Positions 17,200 through 25,800 of a stretch of DNA of 64,000 bases are shown here, piece by piece. The stretch spans positions 1 through 64,000 of the forward strand of contig PVNI01000014.1 in NCBI GenBank assembly GCA_003001795.1. The letters run 5' to 3'. The stretch's first letter is position 1. The number at the start of each line of letters is the position of its first letter. The notes below the pieces were generated by a model. The model was not told the origin of the DNA and searched no databases. It was given only the letters and a program-made list of their open reading frames with translations. The position numbers and the translations under genes are program-made. This stretch comes from Actinomadura viridilutea (lineage in GTDB: Bacteria; Actinomycetota; Actinomycetes; Streptosporangiales; Streptosporangiaceae).

Positions 17200-17673
17200 T
17201 CAGACGCGGCCGGACGCGGCGTCCAAGGCGGCGGTGACGCGCTCCAGGGAGCGGCGCAGGGCGACCAGCTCGTGCTCGTCCATGCCGGTCGCCGCCATGA
17301 TCGTCATCGGCACCGCCGCCGCCCGCCGCCGCAGGTCCCGGCCGACGCCGGTCAGCGACACCGTCACCTGCCGCTCGTCGCGGGCGCTGCGCTCGCGTCG
17401 GACCAGCCCCGCCGACTCCAGCCGCTTGAGCAGCGGGGAGAGCGTCCCGGAGTCCAGCCGAAGCGCCAGCCCGAGCTCCTTGACGGTCAGCGTCTCGTGC
17501 TCCCACAGCGCCAGCATCACCAGGTACTGCGGGTAGGTCAGGCCGAGGTCGCGCAGCAGGGGCCGGTACACCGCGTCGAACGCACGCGAGGCCGCGTGCA
17601 GGGCGAAGCACACCTGGCGGTCGAGCCGCATCAGCTCCGCGGCGGGCAGGTCGCGCGGCGTTGCACTGTCCAT
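17200..17673 (-). CDS. ohrR: OhrR-type MarR repressor sensing organic hydroperoxides
   Basis: This 157-residue winged-helix protein has the OhrR N-terminal pattern with the sensing cysteine (Cys22 in DRQVCFALHAASRAF), the conserved YPQYLVMLALWE and a recognition region around LDSGTLSPLLKRLE. Oxidation of the N-terminal Cys releases OhrR from DNA. It is divergent from ohr, with a 60-base spacer holding a clear operator. ATG 17673 is chosen; ATG 17682 is in frame three codons earlier but sits too close to its AGG. Confidence 0.93.
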   Translation of the reverse strand: MDSATPRDLPAAELMRLDRQVCFALHAASRAFDAVYRPLLRDLGLTYPQYLVMLALWEHETLTVKELGLALRLDSGTLSPLLKRLESAGLVRRERSARDERQVTVSLTGVGRDLRRRAAAVPMTIMAATGMDEHELVALRRSLERVTAALDAASGRV

Positions 17674-17689
17674 GCCTTCCATCCTAGAG

Positions 17690-17720
17690 TTCGATTGCGT
17701 AAAATCGAATTGCGTCAAAT
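17690..17720. promoter_or_regulatory. OhrR operator between ohrR and ohr
   Basis: TTCGATT (17690-17696) and AATCGAA (17703-17709) form a perfect inverted repeat with a six-base spacer. The related 14-15-base half TCGAATTGCGTCAAAT follows directly as a second partial copy. It lies in the only AT-rich stretch between two divergent genes, as expected for MarR-type control of both. Confidence 0.8.
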
Positions 17721-17733
17721 CAAAGGAGAGGGC

Positions 17734-18147
17734 ATGGACGTCCGCTACACCGCCGTCGCCACCGCCAACGGACGGGACGGCCGCGCCGTCACCTCCGACA
17801 GGCGCCTCGACGTGACGCTCGCCGCGCCCCGCGAGCTGGGCGGCACCGGCGAGGGCGCCAATCCCGAGCAGCTGTTCGCCGCCGGATACGCGGCGTGCTT
17901 CTCCAGCGCGCTCAGCGCGGTGGCCCGCGGCACCGGCCGTGACGTGCGCGATGTCTCCGTCACCGCGGAGGTCGGCCTCGGCGGCGACGTGAAGTCGGGC
18001 TTCGGCCTGAGCGTCGTGCTGCGCGTGGAACTGCCCGACGAGCTGCAGGGAGACGCGGGACGGGAGCTGGTGGAGGAGGCCCACCGGGTCTGCCCGTACT
18101 CCAACGCCACCCGCGGCAACATCCCGGTGGAACTGGTGGTCGAATGA
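17734..18147 (+). CDS. ohr: Organic hydroperoxide resistance protein (OsmC/Ohr family)
   Basis: This 137-residue Ohr peroxidase has the two reactive cysteines: Cys55 in GYAACFSSAL and Cys120 in RVCPYSNATRGN, the latter being the Ohr-specific signature. It reduces organic hydroperoxides in the cytoplasm. ATG 17734 has GGAGAGGG directly upstream. It is divergently controlled with ohrR and closed by a hairpin 3 bases after the stop. Confidence 0.95.
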   Translation: MDVRYTAVATANGRDGRAVTSDRRLDVTLAAPRELGGTGEGANPEQLFAAGYAACFSSALSAVARGTGRDVRDVSVTAEVGLGGDVKSGFGLSVVLRVELPDELQGDAGRELVEEAHRVCPYSNATRGNIPVELVVE

Positions 18148-18149
18148 TC

Positions 18150-18178
18150 GAGAAGCGTCACCGAGAGTGACGCCTCTC
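18150..18178. terminator. Hairpin terminator after ohr
   Basis: GCGTCAC (18155-18161) and GTGACGC (18167-18173) pair perfectly around a five-base loop, and GAGA/TCTC extend the stem past one unpaired base on each side. It lies between the convergent ohr and GPP34 genes. Confidence 0.72.
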
Positions 18179-18242
18179 CAGCCTGCGCGCCATGCAGTTC
18201 TCCCTGATCCAGAGCCCGGCCGGCGGTCGGCGGATCCGGGGA

Positions 18243-18866
18243 TCAGGCGCCGGCGGCCGCGTGGTGTGCGCGGACCACCCTGCGCACGGCACCGGCCGCC
18301 GGCCCGGTGCGCGCGCTCAGCTGGGTGATGCGCCGCTTGTGGCGCCGCCGCTCCTGCGCGGGCAGCACCGTGTTCAGCTCGCCCGCGGCCGCCAGCGCCA
18401 CCGCGGCGGCGTCCAGGCTGTTGACATGCGCCACGGGCTTGCCGCGCAGCGCCGAGGACGCCCCGCCCCACAGCGCCTTGACCACCCGCGGGTCCTTCAC
18501 CTCCACGCGGTGCGTGCGGAACAGCCCCAGCACGCGGCGCTCCCGCACGCGGATCCACCCTTGCGCGGCCAGCTCGTCGCGCACCTTGCGCACCATCGCG
18601 CCGCTGTCCTTGCGCACCCAGTGCTGCCACGAGCGCGGCCGGGACGCGGCGATCTGCGCCACCACGCCGTACGGGTCGTCGCCCGGCGTGCCGGGACGGG
18701 GGCCGCGCCGCTCGTCGACGAGCCGCCCGTCCAGGTACAGCTCGGCGAGCGCCGCGCCGCGCAGCACGTAGCCCAGGCGGCCGCCGCAGCGCGTCATGCG
18801 GCCCCGTCGCAGGTCGTAGGCCAGCAGGTACATCCTGGCCGGCAGGGAGTCGGGTACCTTCACCAT
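18243..18866 (-). CDS. GPP34 (GOLPH3/Vps74-like) family protein
   Basis: The 207-residue sequence matches the GPP34 family: LPARMYLLAYD at the N-terminus, LGYVLRGAALAELYLDGRL and the helical remainder. In eukaryotes this fold binds phosphatidylinositol-4-phosphate at the Golgi. Actinomycetes carry several bacterial members of unknown role. It is the last gene of the SPFH-RHH-GPP34 unit: its ATG begins three bases after the RHH stop. The tail is basic and Ala-rich. A peripheral membrane role is inferred from family and context only. Confidence 0.85.
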   Translation of the reverse strand: MVKVPDSLPARMYLLAYDLRRGRMTRCGGRLGYVLRGAALAELYLDGRLVDERRGPRPGTPGDDPYGVVAQIAASRPRSWQHWVRKDSGAMVRKVRDELAAQGWIRVRERRVLGLFRTHRVEVKDPRVVKALWGGASSALRGKPVAHVNSLDAAAVALAAAGELNTVLPAQERRRHKRRITQLSARTGPAAGAVRRVVRAHHAAAGA

Positions 18867-18869
18867 GAC

Positions 18870-19136
18870 CTAGTCCTCGTCTTTCCGCCCGGTGTCCTCG
18901 TCTTTCCGTCCGGTGTCGTCGTCCTTCCGCCCCGTGTCGTCGGCGTTCTTGCGCGGCCGACCCGGTCGGCGCATCCGCGCGGCCCCGCGCGGCATCCGCC
19001 CGGCGTCGGCCAGCGCCTTGCGCAGCAGGAACTCGATCTGGGCGTTGGTGCTGCGCAGCTCGTCGGACGCCCAGCGGGCCAGCGCGTCGTGGACCGCCGG
19101 ATCCAGCCGCAAGAGGATCTTTTTGCGTTCCGTCAC
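18870..19136 (-). CDS. Small ribbon-helix-helix (Arc/CopG-like) DNA-binding protein with repeat tail
   Basis: This 88-residue protein begins KKILLRLDPAVHDALARWA, a beta-strand then helix typical of ribbon-helix-helix dimers, and continues LRSTNAQIEFLLRKAL as the second helix. After a basic linker (RMRRPGRPRK, AT-hook-like) the tail consists of three DTGRKDD/DTGRKDE heptads. Its GTG start overlaps the SPFH stop (GTGA). By structure it should bind a palindrome as a dimer; the palindrome upstream of the operon is the obvious candidate. Confidence 0.82.
   Translation of the reverse strand: MTERKKILLRLDPAVHDALARWASDELRSTNAQIEFLLRKALADAGRMPRGAARMRRPGRPRKNADDTGRKDDDTGRKDEDTGRKDED
18874..18936. repeat. 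Three 21-bp tandem repeats encoding the RHH protein's heptad tail
   Basis: Units 18874-18894, 18895-18915 and 18916-18936 are copies of a 21-base unit, with 1 difference between the first two and more in the third. Each encodes one DTGRKDx heptad on the minus strand. Such an array can change copy number without breaking the frame. Confidence 0.85.
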
Positions 19137-20059
19137 TGGTAGAGCGAGCCGGCGTTGAGGACCGGTTGCGCGTCGCGGTCGGCGCAGAGCACGACCAGCA
19201 GGTTGCTGACCATCGCGGCCTTGCGCTCCTCGTCCAGCTCCACCACATCCTCCTCGTCGAGCCGGTCGAGGGCCATCTGCACCATGCCGACCGCGCCCTC
19301 GACGATCCGCTGCCGGGCCGCCACCACCGCGCCCGCCTGCTGGCGGCGCAGCATGGCCTGCGCGATCTCCGGCGCGTACGCCAGCCCGGTGATCCGCGAC
19401 TCGATGATCCGCACCCCGGCCGGCGCGACCCGCAGCGTCAGCTCCTCCGACAGCTTGGCGGTGATCTCGTCGGCGTTGTCGCGCAGCGACAGCCGGTCGT
19501 GCGCGTCATAGGGGAAGCTGCCCGCGATGTGCCGCAGGCCCGCCTCGGTCTGGAACGCCACGAACTCCACGAAGTCGTCGACCGCGAACACGGCGCGCGC
19601 GGTGTCCTCCACCTGCCACACCACCACCGCGGAGATCTCGATGGGGTTGCCGTCCAGGTCGTTGACCTTCGCCCGGTCGGTCTCGTGGTTGCGGATGCGC
19701 GTCGACACCCGCTTGCGCTCGCTGATGGGGTTCACCCAGCGGAGCCCGTCGGTGCGGACCGTGCCGGTGTAGCGGCCGAGCACCTGCAGCACCCGCGCCT
19801 CGTTCGGCGCCACCGGCGTCAGGCCCGCCGCCACCGCCACGGCGGCCAGCACCAGCACCGTCCCGACCCCGATCCCGGTCCCCAGCGCCGCGCCCCCGCC
19901 GGCGGCGATGCCGAGCCCGATCGCGGCCGCGCCCAGCAGGGTCAGCAGCAGCGCCAGCCCGAGCATGGGCCATCCGCTGATGTTGAACGCCTTCCGCTCC
20001 GTGACGTCGACCTTCGGCGTCTCCACCAGTCCGCCGGCACCTCCGTCGCCCTTGGCCAT
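19133..20059 (-). CDS. SPFH/Band 7 (stomatin/flotillin-like) membrane protein
   Basis: This 308-residue protein has two N-terminal hydrophobic segments (about residues 28-50 and 55-80). An SPFH domain follows (VAPNEARVLQVLGRYTGTVRTDGLRWVNP, then RNHETDRAKVNDLDGNPIEISAVVVWQVED) and then a helical stretch rich in Ala/Gln/Arg. SPFH proteins oligomerise on membranes and organise microdomains. The ATG at 20059 is supported by GGAGGAGG just upstream. It heads a three-gene unit with the RHH and GPP34 genes. Confidence 0.92.
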   Translation of the reverse strand: MAKGDGGAGGLVETPKVDVTERKAFNISGWPMLGLALLLTLLGAAAIGLGIAAGGGAALGTGIGVGTVLVLAAVAVAAGLTPVAPNEARVLQVLGRYTGTVRTDGLRWVNPISERKRVSTRIRNHETDRAKVNDLDGNPIEISAVVVWQVEDTARAVFAVDDFVEFVAFQTEAGLRHIAGSFPYDAHDRLSLRDNADEITAKLSEELTLRVAPAGVRIIESRITGLAYAPEIAQAMLRRQQAGAVVAARQRIVEGAVGMVQMALDRLDEEDVVELDEERKAAMVSNLLVVLCADRDAQPVLNAGSLYQ

Positions 20060-20095
20060 GTCCCTCCTCCTTCGGTATGGCACCACGCTAGCAAA

Positions 20096-20105
20096 GTGAT
20101 ATCAC
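20096..20105. promoter_or_regulatory. Perfect palindrome upstream of the SPFH operon
   Basis: GTGATATCAC lies in an AT-rich patch (AAAGTGATATCACATTTT) 37 bases upstream of the SPFH start. It is placed like an operator in the -10/-35 region. The RHH protein encoded in the same operon is the natural candidate to bind it. Confidence 0.65.
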
Positions 20106-20756
20106 ATTTTCGAGGTCCCGCCGCGTGCTCGCACGGCCATCGGGCGAGCACGCGGAGTGACCGGGCGGCGCTCGGCGGACGGCTCGGTCCATCCATGCCC
20201 CGAGCGGACGGCTGCCGGCGGCGGGCGGGCGCAGCCGGTGCATGTGCGGCGGCGGTGAACGACGTTGCATAACGTCGGCGGTGCTTTTCGGTGTGCTCCT
20301 CCACGGCGAAATCGCGGCTTCGCGGCAATGACGTGGAGGAATCTGGACGCTGAACGAAGGTGGGCCGAAAACAGCCGGCCAGGGGAGTGGTAAAACCTCC
20401 GTCCTCGCGGTGGGAGGTTGAGTGGGGCGCCGCCGTGGAGCGCCCCTCTTGCAGGGAGGCTGACCGGGGCCTCGCAAACGTCCTCTGGTGCCGGCGCCAA
20501 AGTGGAGCCCTGCTGGACGCGGGTCGCGGTGATCGTACCGTGTCGGGTTGCGGGGAAACTTTCGCCCCGGCCCGCCCGGCATCACCCGCCGCGCCGCCTC
20601 CGGTGTGACGACTTTCGGTGAATTCTTGTCACGATGTGGCCGTTTCAACCGTTTCGACTGCCCTCTTGACTGACCGTGACGCGCTCCGATGTGACCATGA
20701 AATGGCGCTGCCCCCCCGAGAGGTCGCTCACGATCTCCCGAGCCCGAGGTAACCCC
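20106..20756. other. 650-bp non-coding interval with a block of three consecutive hairpins
   Basis: No credible gene. Three stem-loops follow one another at 20394-20481: AACCTCC/GGAGGTT (20394-20400, 20413-20419), GGGGCGC/GCGCCCC (20424-20430, 20440-20446), and a third pairing GAGGC with GCCTC flanked by TTGC/GCAA (about 20448-20477). This may be a structured leader or small RNA for either flanking direction. It lies about 280 bases ahead of the ATPase gene. Confidence 0.5.
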
Positions 20757-21167
20757 ATGGTGCTGACGACGCCCCCGACCGCCCTGTACTGGCGGCGGTC
20801 GTTTCCCGGCGAGGCCGAGCACGCCCGCGCCGTCCGCCGGTTCGCCGCGTGCCTGCTGGCCGGTTTCCCCGCGCTGGACGAAGTCCTGCTGACCGTGGAC
20901 GAGCTCGTCGTCAACGCGCTGCGGCACACCAAGTCGGGGCAGGGGGGAGGCTGGTTCACCGTCGAGATCATCGGCATCCGCGGCGGCGTCGCGGTGGCCG
21001 TCACCGACCAGGGCGGCCCCGGCGAGCCCGTCGTGAAGGAGGTCGACGAGCTCGACGAGAGCGGGCGCGGTCTGCGGACGGTCTCCCACCTGGCGACGAG
21101 CTGGGGCTGGTACGGCAATGACTCCGGCCGCACCGTCGCCGCCGCCTTCGAGGGGGAGTGGCCGTGA
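20757..21167 (+). CDS. RsbW/SpoIIAB-like serine kinase-type ATPase
   Basis: This 136-residue GHKL ATPase has the N-box LTVDELVVNALRHT, the G1 box VTDQGGPG and the G2 box ESGRGLRTVSHLA. This is the compact form of the anti-sigma or partner-switch ATPases that are numerous in actinomycetes. ATG 20757 has GAGG about eight bases upstream; the frame extends to 20676 but the extra N-terminus looks non-coding. No anti-sigma-antagonist (STAS) gene is adjacent. It converges with the MFS gene. Confidence 0.85.
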   Translation: MVLTTPPTALYWRRSFPGEAEHARAVRRFAACLLAGFPALDEVLLTVDELVVNALRHTKSGQGGGWFTVEIIGIRGGVAVAVTDQGGPGEPVVKEVDELDESGRGLRTVSHLATSWGWYGNDSGRTVAAAFEGEWP

Positions 21168-21198
21168 CGCCCCCATCTCCGGCCGCCACGACGGATCC

Positions 21199-22755
21199 TC
21201 AGGCGGCGGCGGGGACCGATGTCTCCTCCTTCGCCTCGTCTGGGATCACCTTGGGGACGCGGCGCAGCGTGACCAAGGAGGCGGCGGCGACGCAGACGGC
21301 CATGGCGGCGCTGCAGAGCATGGCGGCGTGCATCCCGTCGACGTAGGCGAGCCGTGACGCGTCCACGACCCGGGCGGCCAGGGCGGACGGCAGGGAGGCG
21401 GCGGCCTCGACGGCGGCGCCCAGCGAGTCGCGGGCGGCGTGCCGCGCGCCGGCGGGCAGGCCGGGCGGCAGGTCGAGGCTGCGCCGGTAGACGGCGGTGA
21501 CCACGCTGCCCAGGAGCGCCATGCCCAGCGCCCCGCCGAGTTCGGAGGCGGTCTCGGAGATCGCCGACGCGGCGCCCGCGCGGTGCCGGGGCACGGAGGC
21601 CAGCACCGTGTCGCCGGTGACGGTCATCGCCATGCCCATGCCCAGGCCCCCCAGCACGATCGGGACCACCATGAGGGGGTAGGACGGGTCGGTGCCGAAC
21701 CAGAAGAACGCGGCGTACGAGGTCGCGGCGATGACCAGGCCGATCGCCACGGTGCGGGCCCGGCCGACCGCGGAGATGAGCGGAGCGGCCAGGGCGGCGC
21801 CGCCCAGCGCCGCGCCGACCGCGCCGGGCAGCCCGGCCAGCCCGGCGCGCAGCGGCGACCAGCCGAGCACGAGCTGGAAGTACAGCGAGAAGATCAACGA
21901 CTGGGCGACCAGGGCGAACATCGCGAACAGATTGATCGACACCGCTCCGGCGAACGCGGGCCGGCGCAGCAGCCGCAGGTCGATCAGGGGGTGCGCCAGC
22001 CGCGTCTGCCGCCACAGGAACAGCGCCAGTCCGACCGCGCCGATCGCCAGGCCCGTCGGCACCTGCGCGACGGCCACCCCGTGCGCCGCCGCCTCCTTGA
22101 TCGCGTAGACCGGGCCGAGCACGGCGGCGGCCGACAGCGGCACGCTGAGCGCGTCCACCCCGCCCTGCCCGTGCCCCGGGGAGCGGGGCAGCAGCGCGAC
22201 CCCGGCCGCCAGGATCGTCGCCATGATCGGCACGTTGATGAGGAACACCGAGCCCCACCAGAAGCGCTCCATCAGGCCGCCGCCGATCACCGGGCCGAGC
22301 CCGACCGCCAGCGCGGCGGATCCGAAGAACGCCCCGACCGCCATGGTGCGCTCCTTCGGGTCGGCGAACACGCGGCGGATCAGCGCCAGCGCGGACGGCA
22401 TGAGCGTCGCCCCGGCGGCGCCGAGCAGGGCCCGCGCCGCGATCAGCAGCTCGGGGCTCCAGGCGTAGGCGGTCAGCGCGGACGCGGCGGCGAACACCGC
22501 GACGCCGGTCAGCAGCAGGGTGCGGTGCCCCACGCGGTCTCCGACGGCGCCCATCGTGATCAGCAGCCCGGCGAGCGTGAACCCGTAGATGTCGGCGATC
22601 CACAGGATCTGCGTGGCCGACGGGGCCAGGTCGGCGGTGATGTGGGGGACGGCCAGGTTGAGGGCCGTCAGGTCGATACCGGGCACCACCATGAGCAGGC
22701 ACCCGATGGCGAACGTGCCCCACTTGCGGTGGGGCGGGACAGCGGAAGTCGTCAT
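21199..22755 (-). CDS. MFS drug-efflux transporter, DHA2 (EmrB/QacA) type
   Basis: This 518-residue protein has 14 predicted hydrophobic segments. The TM1 signature is PGIDLTALNLAVPHI, motif A is GAVGDRVGHR, and the DHA2-specific GPVIGGGL motif C follows. These pumps exchange protons for drugs or lipophilic compounds. ATG 22755 begins just before TM1; the frame opens at 22794. It lies 124 bases downstream of the AfsR-like regulator on the same strand, so the regulator may control it. Confidence 0.93.
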   Translation of the reverse strand: MTTSAVPPHRKWGTFAIGCLLMVVPGIDLTALNLAVPHITADLAPSATQILWIADIYGFTLAGLLITMGAVGDRVGHRTLLLTGVAVFAAASALTAYAWSPELLIAARALLGAAGATLMPSALALIRRVFADPKERTMAVGAFFGSAALAVGLGPVIGGGLMERFWWGSVFLINVPIMATILAAGVALLPRSPGHGQGGVDALSVPLSAAAVLGPVYAIKEAAAHGVAVAQVPTGLAIGAVGLALFLWRQTRLAHPLIDLRLLRRPAFAGAVSINLFAMFALVAQSLIFSLYFQLVLGWSPLRAGLAGLPGAVGAALGGAALAAPLISAVGRARTVAIGLVIAATSYAAFFWFGTDPSYPLMVVPIVLGGLGMGMAMTVTGDTVLASVPRHRAGAASAISETASELGGALGMALLGSVVTAVYRRSLDLPPGLPAGARHAARDSLGAAVEAAASLPSALAARVVDASRLAYVDGMHAAMLCSAAMAVCVAAASLVTLRRVPKVIPDEAKEETSVPAAA

Positions 22756-22879
22756 GGACGGCAGCGTCGGGCACGCCGCTGACCGTCGGCGCACCGTCCG
22801 CTGACCGGCGCCGTGCGCGACCGGTCAGGCGCCCGCCGCGCGCGCCGCCCGGCGGCCGCGCGCGGCCGGGCGGAAGACG

Positions 22880-25800
22880 TCAGGCGTGGGCGGCGGCGAG
22901 GGCCTCGTCGGGCGTCAGGGCCGCGCCCCGCGCGAAGGCGGCGGAGAAGGCGGCCTCGCCGAGCAGCTCGCGCGCTTCGGCGGTGACCCGTGCGGCGTCG
23001 GGCGTGCGGGCCGCCGCGCCGCTCTGGAGGGCGGCCGCGGCGCCGAGCAGGAAGGCGGCCCGTTCGGCGTCGCCCTCCCGCAGCGCGACGCCCGCCAGGC
23101 CGACGACCGCCTCCGCGCGCTGCATGAAGATGGCGTGGTCGAACGACATGTCCAGCGCCCGCCGGTGCAGGCGCCGCGCCGCCTCCAGGTCGCCCTCGGA
23201 CGCGGCCACCCAGCCGAGCCCGACGTGCGCCGCCGCCCGCGTGGCCTGGGCGAGGAACCGCTCGCTGCCGAACGCGTGCACCGCCGCCTCGTAATGGCGG
23301 CGCGCCTCGGCCAGGTCGCCGCGCAGCCGCGCCGCGTCGCCGAGCCCGTGGTACCCCGCCGCGATCTTGTCGGGGGCGCCCGACCGGCGGGCCAGCTCGA
23401 CGGCCGCGGTGAAGTCCGCGACGGCCGCGGCCGCGTCGCCGTCCTGCAGGGACAGCTCCCCGCGGCGGCACAGCAGGTCGGAGGTGTCCTCCAGGGCGCC
23501 GAGCGGTTCGAGCAGGTCGAGGGCCTCGTTCAGCAGGCGCCTGCCGCGCTCGCGGTCGCCCCGCCAGGCGGCCAGCTGCGCCAGCAGGTCCAGGGAGTTG
23601 GCCATGCCCCACCGGTCGCCCACCGCCCGGAACCCGGCCAGCGCCGCCTCCGCCTCGGCCTCGGACGCCGCCATCCGCGAGCCGAACTGCAGCACGTACG
23701 CCTCGCTCATGCGCACCAGCGCGGACGTCCACGGATCCGAGCCGATGATCCGCTCGTACGCCTCGGGGTCCTCGTCGACCGGCCCCCTGGTCAGCGCCCA
23801 CAGCACCAGCGTCGCGGGATGGCGCAGCTCGCGGCCCAGGCGCGGCAGCGCCGCCGACGCCGCCCTCAGGAGCGGGTCGGCGTCCGCGCCGGTCACGGCC
23901 CCGCCCGTCACCGCGTTGGCGACGCAGGCGACGAACTCCTCCTCCAGGCCCTCCGGCGGGACGGCGCCGATCGCGCGCAGCAGCTCGGCGGCCAGCACCG
24001 CGCCTTCGACGCGGCCGCGCAGCCACCAGTACCACGACAGCGCCGCCACCAGCCGCAGCGCCAGGGGCGGGTCCGCGCGCACGCAGCGGCGCAGCGCCGC
24101 GTGCAGGTTGCCGTGCTCGGCGGCCAGCCGGGCCAGCCACTCCAGCTGCGCCGGGCCGCGCAGGTGCGGGTCGGCGGTCCGCGCGAGCTCCAGGAAGTAC
24201 TCGGCGTGGGCGCGGCGCATCCGGTCCCGCTCGCCCGCCTCCTCCAGCCGTTCCGCGCAGAACGCCCGGACGGTCTCGAGCATGCGGTAGCGGACGCCCG
24301 CGGCGGCCGGTTCCGGCTGCAGCAGCGACTTGTCGGCCAGGCCGGTCAGCAGCTCGTCGGCGTCGGGTTCGGGCAGGCCGCAGACGCGCGCCGCGGCCTC
24401 GGGCGTGACGCCGCCGGCGAAGACGGTGAGGCGGCGGGCCAGCCGCCGCTCCGCCTCGTCCAGCAGGTCCCAGCTCCAGCCGACCACGGCGCGCAGCGTC
24501 TGGTGCCGGGGCGCGGCGGCGCGGCTGCCGCGCGACAGGAGGCGGAACCGGTCGTCCAGCCGGGCGGCGACCTCGGCCACCGGCAGCGTGCGCAGCCGCG
24601 CCGCGGCCAGCTCGATCGCCAGCGGCAGCCCGTCGAGCGCGGCGCAGATCCGCAGGACCGGGCCGACGGTGGCGTCGTCCACGGCGAACCCGGGCCGCAC
24701 CGCCGCGGCGCGGTCGGCGAACAACCGGACCGCCGGGTACCGCAGCGCCTCCGCGGCGCTCGGCCGGACGCCCGGCTCGGCGGGCGGCACCGCCAGCGGC
24801 GGCACCGGCCGCAGCGACTCGCCGGTGATGCCCAGGGCCTCCCGGCTGGTGGCCAGGACGCGCAGGTCGGGGCACGCGCTGAGCAGCCGATGGACGATCC
24901 GCGCCGCGTCCTCGACCACGTGCTCGCAGTTGTCCAGGACCAGCAGCATGCGGCGGCCGGTCAGCGCCGCGACGAGCCGCGCCACCGGATCGGGATGCTC
25001 GGACGGCTCGCCCGGAGCCTCCGGACGCACCGGGCTCTCCCGCAGGCCCAACGCGCTCAGCAGCGCCTTGGGCACCTCCGCGCCGGAGCCGAGCGGCGCA
25101 AGGTCGACGAAGCACACCGGGCCCCGCACGCGCGCCGCCGCCTCGACCGCCAGCCGCGTCTTCCCGGCCCCGCCCGGCCCCAGCAGCGTCACCAGGCGCA
25201 CCTCGGCGAGCAGCTTGCCCACCTGCCGCAGCTCCTCCTCCCGCCCCACGAAGCTGGTCAGCTGGGCGGGCAGCCCGACGTGCTCGGAAGGGGCCGGGGA
25301 GGCGGGGGCGGAGGGACGCGGCCCCAACTCACCGCGCAGGATCGATAGGTGCAGGGCGGACAGTTCGGCGGACGGGTCCGCGCCCAGCTCGTCGGCGATG
25401 ATCCGACGGCCGTCCTCGTAGACGGCGAGGGCTTCGGCCTGCCGTCCGCTGCCGTACAGGGCCCGCATCAGCAGGCCCCGGGCGCGTTCCCGCAGGGGAT
25501 GCGCGTCCACGACCTCCCGCAGGGACGCCACCAGTGACGCGTCCTCGCCCAGCGCGAGCGCGGCTTCGGCGTGGTCTTCCACGGCCGCGATGCGCGACTC
25601 TTCCAGGCGCGCGGCGTGCCCGCCGTGCAGCGGCACGTCCGCCAGCGCCGGACCGCGCCACAGGCTGAGGGCCTCGCGCAGGGACGCGGCGGCGCGGGCA
25701 TGGTCGCCGTCGGCCAGGGCGTCGCGTCCCTCCCGTGCGAGGCGTTCGAAGCGGTGCACGTCCACGCACTCCGGGGCGACGGCCAGCCGGTAGCCCGCCG

